Source of the DNA: Actinotalea caeni
GTDB lineage: Bacteria; Actinomycetota; Actinomycetes; Actinomycetales; Beutenbergiaceae
Assembly (NCBI RefSeq): GCF_009733795.1
Contig: NZ_WNXX01000014.1
Coordinates: 1 to 64,000, forward strand
Length of the DNA: 64,000 nucleotides
Direction of reading: 5' to 3'
Position 1 is the stretch's first letter, and every line of letters begins with the position of its first letter. The position numbers were made by a program, and so were the translations under genes. Shown here piece after piece: positions 34,883-41,695 of the stretch. The notes below the pieces were generated by a model. It had not been told where the DNA came from, ran no database searches, and was given only the letters and a program-made list of their open reading frames with translations.

Positions 34883-35423
34883 CTTTGAGAGCGGCTCGAA
34901 CTTCATCGCGCAGCGTCGGGAGTTCGAGCCGCTCGACGAGTCGTTGCCACATTGCGGGACGCGGCTTGCTACGGACCCCACTGGCCGCGTCGTGGCGATC
35001 GAGAATCGCCAGGGCTTCGTCCCTCCACAGCAGGGTCGCTAGCGCGTACGGGTCGATCGACGGATTGCGGGCGGCTGGGCGCACTTCTTCAAGCGCGACC
35101 GTCTCGCCGTCCCAGGTCGCGACGAGGCAACCCCACCATTCGGGGAGCATGGAACAGGCGTGCTCGTGGTGGTTCTCGGCGACGACGAGCGTCGAATGGT
35201 CGAGAACCTGAGAGTAGACCTCCACCTGCGTCGGGAGGCGTCGCAGTGTGTCCGATGCGCTCTTGAGCTCGAACCCAGACAAGGTGCCGTTGACTACCGC
35301 GACGTCGACGCGAACGAGGCCCGCCAGGCCCATCTCGTCAACGAAGAGGGTGTCGTCCAGTTCGGCGCTGTGCAGATCGCTCAGGTAGCTGTGCAGCGCA
35401 GCCCGTACATGCCGATCGCGCAT
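34854..35423 (-). CDS. sce7726-family protein, PD-(D/E)XK nuclease-like
   Basis: 189 residues from ATG 35423. The first 75 residues contain a PD-(D/E)XK layout: Asp40 in VRVDVAVV, Glu52-Leu-Lys54 in GFELKSASDT and Gln66 downstream in RLPTQVEVYSQVLDHSTLVVAE. That is the core of restriction-like nucleases and matches the sce7726 family. The rest is helical. The gene converges on the Beta-family gene with a 29-bp overlap of 3' ends, so both may be read as a pair from opposite promoters. I infer DNA cleavage or binding; no target is known. Confidence 0.78.
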   Translation of the reverse strand: MRDRHVRAALHSYLSDLHSAELDDTLFVDEMGLAGLVRVDVAVVNGTLSGFELKSASDTLRRLPTQVEVYSQVLDHSTLVVAENHHEHACSMLPEWWGCLVATWDGETVALEEVRPAARNPSIDPYALATLLWRDEALAILDRHDAASGVRSKPRPAMWQRLVERLELPTLRDEVRAALKAREGWLVAR

Positions 35424-35487
35424 GCGCCCCACCGTAACGCCGCCGCCGGCGACTTCGAGGCAGTTCGGCTGCCCGCGCGTGGTGTGT

Positions 35488-35811
35488 CTAGTCACTCTTG
35501 ATCCGCGGCTTCGACCGCTTGACCTCAACCTTCGACAACCGCGCTGAGGCTGCCGCGAACGCCTCGACGGCCTGGGCTGCCCGCTCGGCCTCGTCGGCCG
35601 CGAGGATCGCTCGTGCGACGCCGTGGGCCTCCCGGTAGCGCTCCACCGCACCGTCGACGTGGCTGGCGCGCCAGCGGGTGAGGCTGTCGCGGTCCAGCGA
35701 CGACGGCAACGGCCGAAGCCACAGCGTCGGCTTGTTCGTGTTGGCGCTCCGCGGCCGGAGCTGCCCGCCGCCCGGATTTGCGAGCACCTCCATATTCATC
35801 CCAGATCGCAT
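35488..35811 (-). CDS. Small helical protein of unknown function
   Basis: About 107 residues from ATG 35811 (a second ATG, 35798, is possible). The C-terminal half is one long Ala/Glu/Arg-rich helix (YREAHGVARAILAADEAERA) and a Lys/Arg-rich tail (KVEVKRSKPRIKSD). The sequence before it contains TLWLRPLPSSLDRDSLTRWRASHVDGAV. The gene starts 2 nt after the stop of the small gene before it, so the two are an operon. I do not recognise the family; a nucleic-acid-binding accessory from a plasmid or integrative element is possible. Confidence 0.5.
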   Translation of the reverse strand: MRSGMNMEVLANPGGGQLRPRSANTNKPTLWLRPLPSSLDRDSLTRWRASHVDGAVERYREAHGVARAILAADEAERAAQAVEAFAAASARLSKVEVKRSKPRIKSD

Positions 35812-35813
35812 CG

Positions 35814-36047
35814 TCACCACCAGCCTTCCGCGCGACCGAGAGCCTCGAGCTGGACACCGCGGTGCAGCGTTTCCGGGTCGAACCGGCCAGTGACCGAAGC
35901 CATCCGCACGCACCGCTCGGCGTCGCGGCGGAACTCGTCATCGGCGTGCGAGGCTGCCCACGCCGCCGCCGACTCCTCGGTCAGCGGCGTGGGCAGCGGC
36001 AGCAAGGCCAGGGGGAGGGCTGATGGCGGACGGGGGAGCGGTGGCAC
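35814..36047 (-). CDS. Small protein of unknown function, likely remnant
   Basis: About 77 residues from a GTG at 36047. A Pro/Leu-rich start is followed by TEESAAAWAASHADDEFRRD and GRFDPETLHRGVQLEALGRA, which look like a real helical protein. The frame stays open a further 150 bp upstream, so the true start may be lost. It is coupled to the gene at 35488-35811. 36048-36227 holds nothing else I can support. Confidence 0.4.
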   Translation of the reverse strand: MPPLPRPPSALPLALLPLPTPLTEESAAAWAASHADDEFRRDAERCVRMASVTGRFDPETLHRGVQLEALGRAEGWW

Positions 36048-36227
36048 CGGGCAGGCGCCCGGCGTCGCGCGCGCGACCCCGCGCCGTCCGGTCCCGCGGG
36101 CGACCGCGCGCACGGGTCCGCCGTCGCCCCGCGAGACGACCGCCGTCGGGTGCAGAACCGGTCGCGCGCACGCGACGCGGCCCGCGACCGCCGTCACGGC
36201 GTCGACATGACATGGAAGGACACCGAC

Positions 36228-36410
36228 ATGAGAAGCCTCCGACGGCGCTGGGCCGTGCTGGCCGCGGACCCCGAGCGTGGCGACGTGCCCGGCTGGGTGA
36301 TGATCACGCTCATGACGGCCGGGCTGGTCGTGCTGATCTGGGCGCTCGCCGGCGACGCGCTGCAGCAGGTGTTCGAGACGGCGATCGAGCGGGTGCTCGG
36401 CGGCGGCTGA
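36228..36410 (+). CDS. Flp/TadE-type prepilin-like small protein
   Basis: 60 residues from ATG 36228, preferred over 36207 because GGAAGGA lies about 9 nt upstream. A basic start (MRSLRRRWAVL) leads to PERGDVPGWVMITLMTAGLVVLIW, where a hydrophilic segment precedes one hydrophobic helix as in type IV prepilins, and a short amphipathic tail. In intact actinobacterial Tad loci the small pilin follows tadC directly. Here it follows foreign DNA, so its normal upstream promoter or operon is gone. Confidence 0.72.
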   Translation: MRSLRRRWAVLAADPERGDVPGWVMITLMTAGLVVLIWALAGDALQQVFETAIERVLGGG

Positions 36411-36781
36411 GCCCCGACGGCGAGCGCGGCTCGGCGGTCGTCGACTTCCTGCTGGTCTCGCTGCTGCTGACCGTGGTCCTGCTCGGCGTCGTGCAGCTCG
36501 CGCTGGCCCTGCACGTGCGCACGCTGCTCACCGACGCCGCCTCGGAGGGTGCGCGCTACGCCGCGCTGCACGGCAGCGACCTCGGCGCGGGGGAGCAGCG
36601 GGCCGCCGAGCTCATCACCACGACGCTGCCGGCGGGCTACGCCGACGACGTCGCCGCCGGCTACGAGAGCCACGGCGACGTGACGCTCGTGACGCTCACG
36701 GTCCGCGCGCCGCTGCCGGTGCTCGGTCTGCTCGGGCCGGACGCCACGATCGTCGTGACCGGGCGGGCGGTCGACGAGTGA
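36407..36781 (+). CDS. TadE-like pilus assembly protein
   Basis: About 124 residues. GERGSAVVDFLLVSLLLTVVLLGVVQLALAL is the TadE signature: an E-R-G-S-A-V motif, a single membrane helix and an extracellular beta domain. No ATG, GTG or TTG lies upstream in frame near the helix; the only candidate is a CTG at 36407, whose TG overlaps the TGA of the pilin gene (CTGA), suggesting coupled re-initiation. It overlaps the next gene by 4 bp (GTGA). Confidence 0.75.
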   Translation: MSPDGERGSAVVDFLLVSLLLTVVLLGVVQLALALHVRTLLTDAASEGARYAALHGSDLGAGEQRAAELITTTLPAGYADDVAAGYESHGDVTLVTLTVRAPLPVLGLLGPDATIVVTGRAVDE

Positions 36782-37251
36782 GCCGGGCGCACCGGCTGCT
36801 GGCGGCGCTGCGGCGCCGGCTCGGCGGCCCCGAGCGCGGCAGCGCGGTCGTCGAGTTCCTCGGCGTCTCGCTGGTGCTCCTGGTCCCGCTGGTCTACCTC
36901 GTGCTGACGATGGCCCGCATCCAGGCGGCGTCGTTCGCGGCCGAGGGCGCCGCCCGCGAGGCGGGCCGGCTGATCGCGCAGGCCGAGACGATGGCCGACG
37001 GCGTCGCGGCCGCCCAGCTCGGCGTCGAGCTGGCGTTCGCCGACCAGGGGCTCGAGGTCGACGCGGCCTCGGCGCTGACGATCACCTGCTCGGTGCCCGA
37101 CTGCCTGACGGCGGGCGAGTACGTCTCGGTCGTCGTGGCGACCGAGGTGCCGCTGCCGCTCGCACCGGACTTCCTCGCCGGGACGCTGCCGACCACGGTC
37201 TCGATCACCGCGGACGCGATGACCGCCGTCAGCGGGTTCCGCGATGGCTGA
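36778..37251 (+). CDS. TadE-like pilus assembly protein, second copy
   Basis: 157 residues from GTG 36778. ERGSAVVEFLGVSLVLLVPLVYLVLT (about 19-44) is again the TadE motif plus helix, followed by a longer extracellular domain with one Cys pair (ITCSVPDCL) that may form a disulfide. It overlaps the TadE gene before it by 4 bp and the TadG-like gene after it by 8 bp. Pairs of TadE paralogues are normal in Tad loci, and act as minor pilins. Confidence 0.82.
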   Translation: MSRAHRLLAALRRRLGGPERGSAVVEFLGVSLVLLVPLVYLVLTMARIQAASFAAEGAAREAGRLIAQAETMADGVAAAQLGVELAFADQGLEVDAASALTITCSVPDCLTAGEYVSVVVATEVPLPLAPDFLAGTLPTTVSITADAMTAVSGFRDG

Positions 37252-37744
37252 GGCGCGGCCGCGCACGGCACGCCGACGGCTGCCCGGCCGGCTGCGTGAC
37301 GACGACGGCCAGATCATGCTGCTGTCGATCGCCTATGGGCTGGTGGCGCTCGCGCTCGTGCTCGTCGTGGTGTCGGTGTCGGCGATCTACCTCGAGCGCA
37401 AGCGGCTGCTCGCGCTGGCTGACGCCGTGGCCGCCGACGCGGCCGACGCGATCGCCGAGGACGCCTACTTCGGCAGCGACCGACCCGACGGGCCGGCGCT
37501 GCCGCTCACCGACGACTCGGTGCGGCAGGAGGTCCAGGAGTACCTGGCGGCGGCGCCGCAGGGCGTCGTCGACTTCGAGGGTCTCGCGGTCGGCGAGCCG
37601 ACCGGCACCCCCGACGGCACGACGGCGCAGGTGACGCTCTCCGCCGTCGTCCGGCCGCCGGTCGTGACCTGGGCGATCGCACCCTGGCGCGACGGGTTCG
37701 TCGTCACCGTGACCGCGAGCGCCGAGGCGATCACCGCCGAGTGA
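37244..37744 (+). CDS. TadG-related pilus locus protein
   Basis: 166 residues from ATG 37244. A basic N-terminus, then DDDGQIMLLSIAYGLVALALVLVVVS: the DxGQ motif plus membrane helix of TadG-like proteins, which differ from TadE by this motif. The rest is a small extracellular domain. It ends the truncated Tad locus. The sigma factor gene follows 80 bp later. Confidence 0.78.
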   Translation: MAEARPRTARRRLPGRLRDDDGQIMLLSIAYGLVALALVLVVVSVSAIYLERKRLLALADAVAADAADAIAEDAYFGSDRPDGPALPLTDDSVRQEVQEYLAAAPQGVVDFEGLAVGEPTGTPDGTTAQVTLSAVVRPPVVTWAIAPWRDGFVVTVTASAEAITAE

Positions 37745-37760
37745 CGACTCGGCGACGCGC

Positions 37761-37793
37761 CGACCCCAACCGGGACGCGCGCTCGTTCGTGGG
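37761..37793 (+). promoter_or_regulatory. ECF promoter P1 in front of the sigma factor gene
   Basis: CCCCAACCGGG, then a 9-bp spacer, then CGTTCGTGGG. Exactly this arrangement recurs at 39628-39660. The -35 part (AACCGGG) is of the AAC type used by ECF sigma factors. Sharing it with the downstream gene indicates autoregulation. Confidence 0.7.
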
Positions 37794-37824
37794 ACACGAT
37801 GACGGCAGCAGAGGAGGTGCGGGC

Positions 37825-38364
37825 GTGACGGCGTGGGAGGAGACCCTGAGCGTGCTCGTCCGCGAGCACGGCCAGCGGCTGCACCGCACGGCCTACCTGC
37901 TGTGCGGCGACCGGCACACGGCCGAGGACCTCGTGCAGGAGGCGTTCGTGCGCGTGCTCGGCCGGCGCCGTGGCGCCGCCCAGGTGACGCGCGGCATGGA
38001 GCCCTACGAGGCCGAGGCCTACCTGCGGCGCAGCATCCTCAACCTCTACCTCGACTCCTACCGCCGCCGGCGCCGGTGGGCGGGCATCCGGCACCTCGCC
38101 GCCGGGCGCGACCGGGTGGAGTCGGCAGCGGCTCGCACCGAGGCGCGGGTGGACGCGACGCGGGCGCTCGCCCAGCTGCCGCCGCAGGTCCGCGCCTGCA
38201 TGGTGCTGCACTACTACGAGGACATGTCGGTCGCGCAGGTCGCGGCCGAGCTCGAGCTGGCCGAGGGCACCGTCAAGCGCTACCTCAGCGACGGGCGGGC
38301 GATCCTCGCGGTGAGCCTCGCCGAGCCCGCCGACGCCGACAGCAGCCGGGGAGGTGCACGATGA
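37825..38364 (+). CDS. SigE-family ECF RNA polymerase sigma factor
   Basis: 179 residues from GTG 37825 with GAGGAGG 7 nt upstream. Region 2: LVREHGQRLHRTAYLLCGDRHTAEDLVQEAFVRV and YLRRSILNLYLDSYRRRRRW; region 4: ALAQLPPQVRACMVLHYYEDMSVAQVA with the helix-turn-helix LELAEGTVKRYLSDGR. This is the short SigE-type ECF family found in many copies in actinobacteria. Its stop overlaps the start of the next gene (ATGA). The shared promoter suggests it drives itself and the lipoprotein gene at 39720. Confidence 0.88.
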   Translation: MTAWEETLSVLVREHGQRLHRTAYLLCGDRHTAEDLVQEAFVRVLGRRRGAAQVTRGMEPYEAEAYLRRSILNLYLDSYRRRRRWAGIRHLAAGRDRVESAAARTEARVDATRALAQLPPQVRACMVLHYYEDMSVAQVAAELELAEGTVKRYLSDGRAILAVSLAEPADADSSRGGAR

Positions 38365-39626
38365 ACGCCGACGACGTGCGGTCGGTGCTGCGGCGCTCGA
38401 TCGACGAGGGCGGGCTGTCCGACGACGGCGGCCCGGACGAGACGGCGATCGCCCGCCGCGTGCGCGGCGCCCGGCGGCGCCGGGTGGCCACGGTCGCGGC
38501 CGCCTCGGTCGCGTCGGTCGCCCTCGTCGGGGTGGTCGTCTGGCAGGCCGGCCGGCTGGTCGACGACCCGCCGCCGGCGACGCCGACCGTCACGCACCAG
38601 CCCAGCGAGGAGCCGAGCACCGCCCCCAGCACCGACCCGTCCGACGACGTCACCGACGAGCCGACCGGGGACCCGGGCGGCGACCCCGACGACTGGTCCG
38701 ACGCCGTCTTCCCCGCGTGCGGCGACGCGTTCGCCGGGCTGCCCGAGCGGACCTCCCAGCTCGTGGTCACCGAGGGCCCGGGCGGGCCGACGCCCACCGG
38801 CGGCGGCCCCTGGCTCACGCAGGTCCGCAACGACGGCGCGACCGAGATCAGCGGCGACGTCGCCTACGCGCAGACGGTGGTGGTCGACGGCGAGGGCGTC
38901 GTCGTCGCGACGAACGACCCCACGAGCGACTGGTTCTGGGGCGCCGAGGGCAGCCTCCACCTCGCGATCGCGCCGGGCGACACGCTGCCGTTCCCGGTCT
39001 CGCCGACCTGGCGCTGCGGCGACTCGCAGCCGCTGCCGAGCGGCGAGTACGAGGCGTACGTGCTGCTGTCGGTGGGCGAGATCGGCGTCAGCGGGCCCGA
39101 CGACCTCGAGCAGGCGCAGGGCGGGCCGTTCCCGCTCCTCGTCGACGACGACCGCCAGCCCGAGCGGCTCCCGGTGGAGCCGCCGCCGGGCGCCGTCGAG
39201 TGGACGACCGCGTGCGGCGACACGTGGAGCGCGCCGGAGCCGACCACGGGGTTCGCGCTCGACCTCGAGCACGAGATCCGCTCGCCACGGGCCGCGAGCG
39301 ACGACATCGATGGTGCCGCCCAGGTCACGGCCGGGGCGCCGGTCACCGGGGTGCTCTACAACGACGTCGTACTCGTGCGCGACGGGCAGGTGGTGACGCC
39401 GCCGCCGGGCAGCGACGCGCACGTGCTGCACGCGCTCAGCGAGGGCAGCCGGGTGCCGCTGGGGTTCACCAGCTCGCTCGTGGGCTGCGACGGCTCGACG
39501 CTGCCGGCGGGGCAGTACCAGGCCGTCGTGCTCACGCTGCTCGCGATCCACGACCCCGGCTCGGCCCAGGGCGCTGAGACCTACGTCGTCGCGACGAGCG
39601 ACGTCGTCGACCTCGTGCTGACCTGA
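38361..39626 (+). CDS. Membrane-anchored secreted protein coupled to the sigma factor (anti-sigma-like position)
   Basis: 421 residues. Residues ~1-40 are cytoplasmic and acidic-basic (NADDVRSVLRRSIDEGG then RGARRRR), with one membrane helix (~42-62), a Ser/Thr/Pro/Asp-rich stalk and a long extracellular part. The position after an ECF gene and the topology are those of an anti-sigma factor, but the cytoplasmic part has no ZAS motif. The extracellular part repeats twice a pattern ending with Cys pairs and EQAQGGPFPLLV; the same pattern is found in the lipoprotein at 39720. Confidence 0.65.
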   Translation: MNADDVRSVLRRSIDEGGLSDDGGPDETAIARRVRGARRRRVATVAAASVASVALVGVVVWQAGRLVDDPPPATPTVTHQPSEEPSTAPSTDPSDDVTDEPTGDPGGDPDDWSDAVFPACGDAFAGLPERTSQLVVTEGPGGPTPTGGGPWLTQVRNDGATEISGDVAYAQTVVVDGEGVVVATNDPTSDWFWGAEGSLHLAIAPGDTLPFPVSPTWRCGDSQPLPSGEYEAYVLLSVGEIGVSGPDDLEQAQGGPFPLLVDDDRQPERLPVEPPPGAVEWTTACGDTWSAPEPTTGFALDLEHEIRSPRAASDDIDGAAQVTAGAPVTGVLYNDVVLVRDGQVVTPPPGSDAHVLHALSEGSRVPLGFTSSLVGCDGSTLPAGQYQAVVLTLLAIHDPGSAQGAETYVVATSDVVDLVLT

Positions 39627-39627
39627 T

Positions 39628-39660
39628 CGACCCCAACCGGGAGCGGCCGACGTTCGTGGG
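39628..39660 (+). promoter_or_regulatory. ECF promoter P2, copy of P1
   Basis: CGACCCCAACCGGG, 9-bp spacer, CGTTCGTGGG, identical in spacing and conserved blocks to 37761-37793. It lies 60 bp upstream of the lipoprotein start. Confidence 0.75.
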
Positions 39661-39719
39661 TAGGGGTGCGGGCGCGCAGCAGGGCGCGTCGGCGGACCGA
39701 CACGACGACAGGAGCCGGC

Positions 39720-40847
39720 ATGACCGAGCACACCGACGCCCCCACCCACCGACCCCGACGACGGCCGCTGCTCGCCGCCGGTCTCCTCACCCTCGCGCTC
39801 GCGGGCGTGGGCGCCTGCCAGCCCGCACCGGGCGGGCCGGGCGACCCCACCACGGAGCCGACGACCGACGCGAGCACGACGCCCGAGCCCGAGCCCACCG
39901 ACCCGGACCCGACGGAGCCCACCGGGGAGCTGCCCGACGTCTCCGACGCCGTGATCCCCGCGTGCGGCGAGACGTTCGCGCTGCCGGAGCGCACCTCCGA
40001 GCTGGTGGTCGACAGCGGGCCCAGCGAGGCGCTGCCCGCGCACGGCGGGGGCTGGGCCACCACCGTGACGAGCACGGCCGAGGATCCCGTGCAGGGCTTC
40101 GTCGCCATGCAGCAGGTGGTCGTGGTCGACGGCGACGGCCGCGTCGTCGTCGCGCCCGACCCCGAGGACCCTGTGTTCATGGGGGCCGAGGGACCGTTCT
40201 GGATGGGCGTCGCGCCGGGGGAGACGCTGACGACGGTCGTGCAGATGGACGTCGCCTGCGAGACCGGCGACTGGCTGCCGGCCGGCGACTACGAGGTGTT
40301 CGCGACCATCACCTTCGTGGCGGGGTCGGGGGAGATGGAGCAGGCGCAGGGCGGGCCGTGGCCGCTGACCGTGGGTGAGGGCGACGCCGGTGCGCTGCCG
40401 GCCTCGCCGCCCGACGGCGCGGTGCCGGTCGACCTCGCGTGCGGCGCGTCCTGGGCGCCTCCGCAGCCGGGCACCGGCTACGGCCTGCAGCCGTGGGACG
40501 GGCTCGGCGGCGAGCACGAGGCGGGTGCGGTCCTCGAGGGGGACGTCGGCGTCGACCTCACGGCGCCGATGCACGGGCTGCTGTTCCCGCTGGTCGTCGT
40601 GCTCCGCGACGGCGAGGTGGTCAACCACCAGCTGGGCGGCGACACCGCGACCACGGTGTCGGCGACCGCGGGAACGCACGCGGTGCTCGACGTCGCCGCC
40701 GACCTGCTCGACTGCGGCACACCCGCCGGCGACTCGGCGCCGCTGCCGCCCGGGAGCTACCAGGCGGTGCTGCTGCTGGCGACCATGCTCGACGGCGAGC
40801 CTCACGCCGTCGCGGTGACCGAGCCGGTCGACCTCGAGCTCACCTGA
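39720..40847 (+). CDS. Lipoprotein paralogous to the sigma-linked secreted protein
   Basis: 375 residues from ATG 39720 with AGGAG 7 nt upstream. A signal peptide with lipobox LAGVGAC (Cys ~33) is followed by a Thr/Pro/Glu-rich stalk and two repeat domains. The strings SDAVIPACGETFALPERTSELVV and MEQAQGGPWPLTV match SDAVFPACGDAFAGLPERTSQLVV and LEQAQGGPFPLLV of the neighbouring protein, so the two arose by duplication. Function unknown; probably controlled by the ECF sigma factor. Confidence 0.72.
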   Translation: MTEHTDAPTHRPRRRPLLAAGLLTLALAGVGACQPAPGGPGDPTTEPTTDASTTPEPEPTDPDPTEPTGELPDVSDAVIPACGETFALPERTSELVVDSGPSEALPAHGGGWATTVTSTAEDPVQGFVAMQQVVVVDGDGRVVVAPDPEDPVFMGAEGPFWMGVAPGETLTTVVQMDVACETGDWLPAGDYEVFATITFVAGSGEMEQAQGGPWPLTVGEGDAGALPASPPDGAVPVDLACGASWAPPQPGTGYGLQPWDGLGGEHEAGAVLEGDVGVDLTAPMHGLLFPLVVVLRDGEVVNHQLGGDTATTVSATAGTHAVLDVAADLLDCGTPAGDSAPLPPGSYQAVLLLATMLDGEPHAVAVTEPVDLELT

Positions 40848-40877
40848 GCGCGCGATCCGAGGGCCGGAGAGGACGAC

Positions 40878-40915
40878 GCCGCACGGCCCGTCGCGACCCC
40901 GACGGGCGGTGCGGC
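40878..40915. terminator. GC-rich stem-loop after the lipoprotein gene
   Basis: A 16-bp stem with one mismatch (GCCGCACGGCCCGTCG / CGACGGGCGGTGCGGC) around a short loop, 30 bp after the stop. No U-tract, as is common in actinobacteria. Confidence 0.55.
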
Positions 40916-40938
40916 ACGGACGGTGGCACGATGCCGGT

Positions 40939-41514
40939 ATGGACCTGCACCTGACCGGAGACGCCGACGCCGACGCCCTGCTCTCGCGCGACCCGTTCGC
41001 GCTGCTGATCGGCATGCTGCTCGACCAGCAGGTGACGATGGAGGCGGCGTTCGCCGGTCCCCGCAAGCTCGTCGAGCGCCTCGGCGGTCTCGACCCGGCG
41101 GCGATCGCGGCGATGGACCCCGAGGAGTTCTCGCGCATCTGCGCCACGCCGCCCGCGGTGCACCGGTTCCCGGGCTCGATGGCCGGGCGCATCCAGGCGC
41201 TCGCGGCCGCGGTCGCGGAGGAGTACGGCGGCGACGCCGCCGCGATCTGGACCGCCGGCGACCCCGACGGCGCCGAGGTGCTGCGCCGGCTCAAGGCGCT
41301 GCCGGGCTTCGGCGACCAGAAGGCCCGGATCTTCCTCGCGCTGCTCGGCAAGCAGCTCGGCCTGCAGGCCGCGGGCTGGCGCGAGGCGGCCGGCGACTAC
41401 GGCACCGAGGGCTCGTACCGGTCGGTGGCCGACGTCGTCGACCAGGCCTCGCTCACCAAGGTGCGTGAGTACAAGAAGGCCGCCAAGGCCGCCGCACGCG
41501 CTGCGAAGGGCTGA
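40939..41514 (+). CDS. HhH-GPD-type base excision repair protein
   Basis: 191 residues from ATG 40939. PFALLIGMLLDQQVTMEAAFAGP is the first helix of the HhH-GPD fold; LRRLKALPGFGDQKARIFLALLGKQLG is the helix-hairpin-helix. The family (short actinobacterial HhH-GPD, ~190 residues) lacks the C-terminal iron-sulfur part of EndoIII. Likely a DNA glycosylase, substrate unknown. Confidence 0.82.
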   Translation: MDLHLTGDADADALLSRDPFALLIGMLLDQQVTMEAAFAGPRKLVERLGGLDPAAIAAMDPEEFSRICATPPAVHRFPGSMAGRIQALAAAVAEEYGGDAAAIWTAGDPDGAEVLRRLKALPGFGDQKARIFLALLGKQLGLQAAGWREAAGDYGTEGSYRSVADVVDQASLTKVREYKKAAKAAARAAKG

Positions 41515-41621
41515 ACCGGCCCACGACCTGCCGGGCTGGTCCCGCGCACCCGGCTCGCGGCACCCGGCTCCGGGGAGACGGCGACCACACCCGCTGTGAA
41601 GTTCGTGTGAACTCGCGGCGT

Positions 41622-41647
41622 GTCAGGTCAAAACGATTCGACCTGAC
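41622..41647. promoter_or_regulatory. Operator-like inverted repeat before the MFS gene
   Basis: GTCAGGTC, 10 bp AAAACGATTC, GACCTGAC: perfect 8-bp arms. Part of it (AAACGATTCGACCT) recurs at 41681-41694, 50 bp on and just before the MFS start. This suggests repeated binding of one regulator. The regulator gene is not next to it. Confidence 0.6.
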
Positions 41648-41695
41648 GGCTCGACGGTGCCACAATCGGTCTCTCGAACGAAACGATTCGACCTC

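Larger units (their letters stand above)
32740..36200. mobile_element. Foreign DNA replacing the middle of the Tad locus
   Basis: The segment between truncated cpaF and the pilin gene is visibly less GC-rich than its surroundings and holds genes unrelated to pili: a membrane protein, a sce7725/Beta-family protein, a sce7726-family protein and two short unknown genes. No integrase, transposase or clear terminal repeat was found, so the boundaries are estimates (left ~32740 from loss of CpaF homology, right before 36228). From 32746 to 33017 I see no gene. The event was an insertion plus deletion, because tadB and tadC are gone. Confidence 0.7.
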
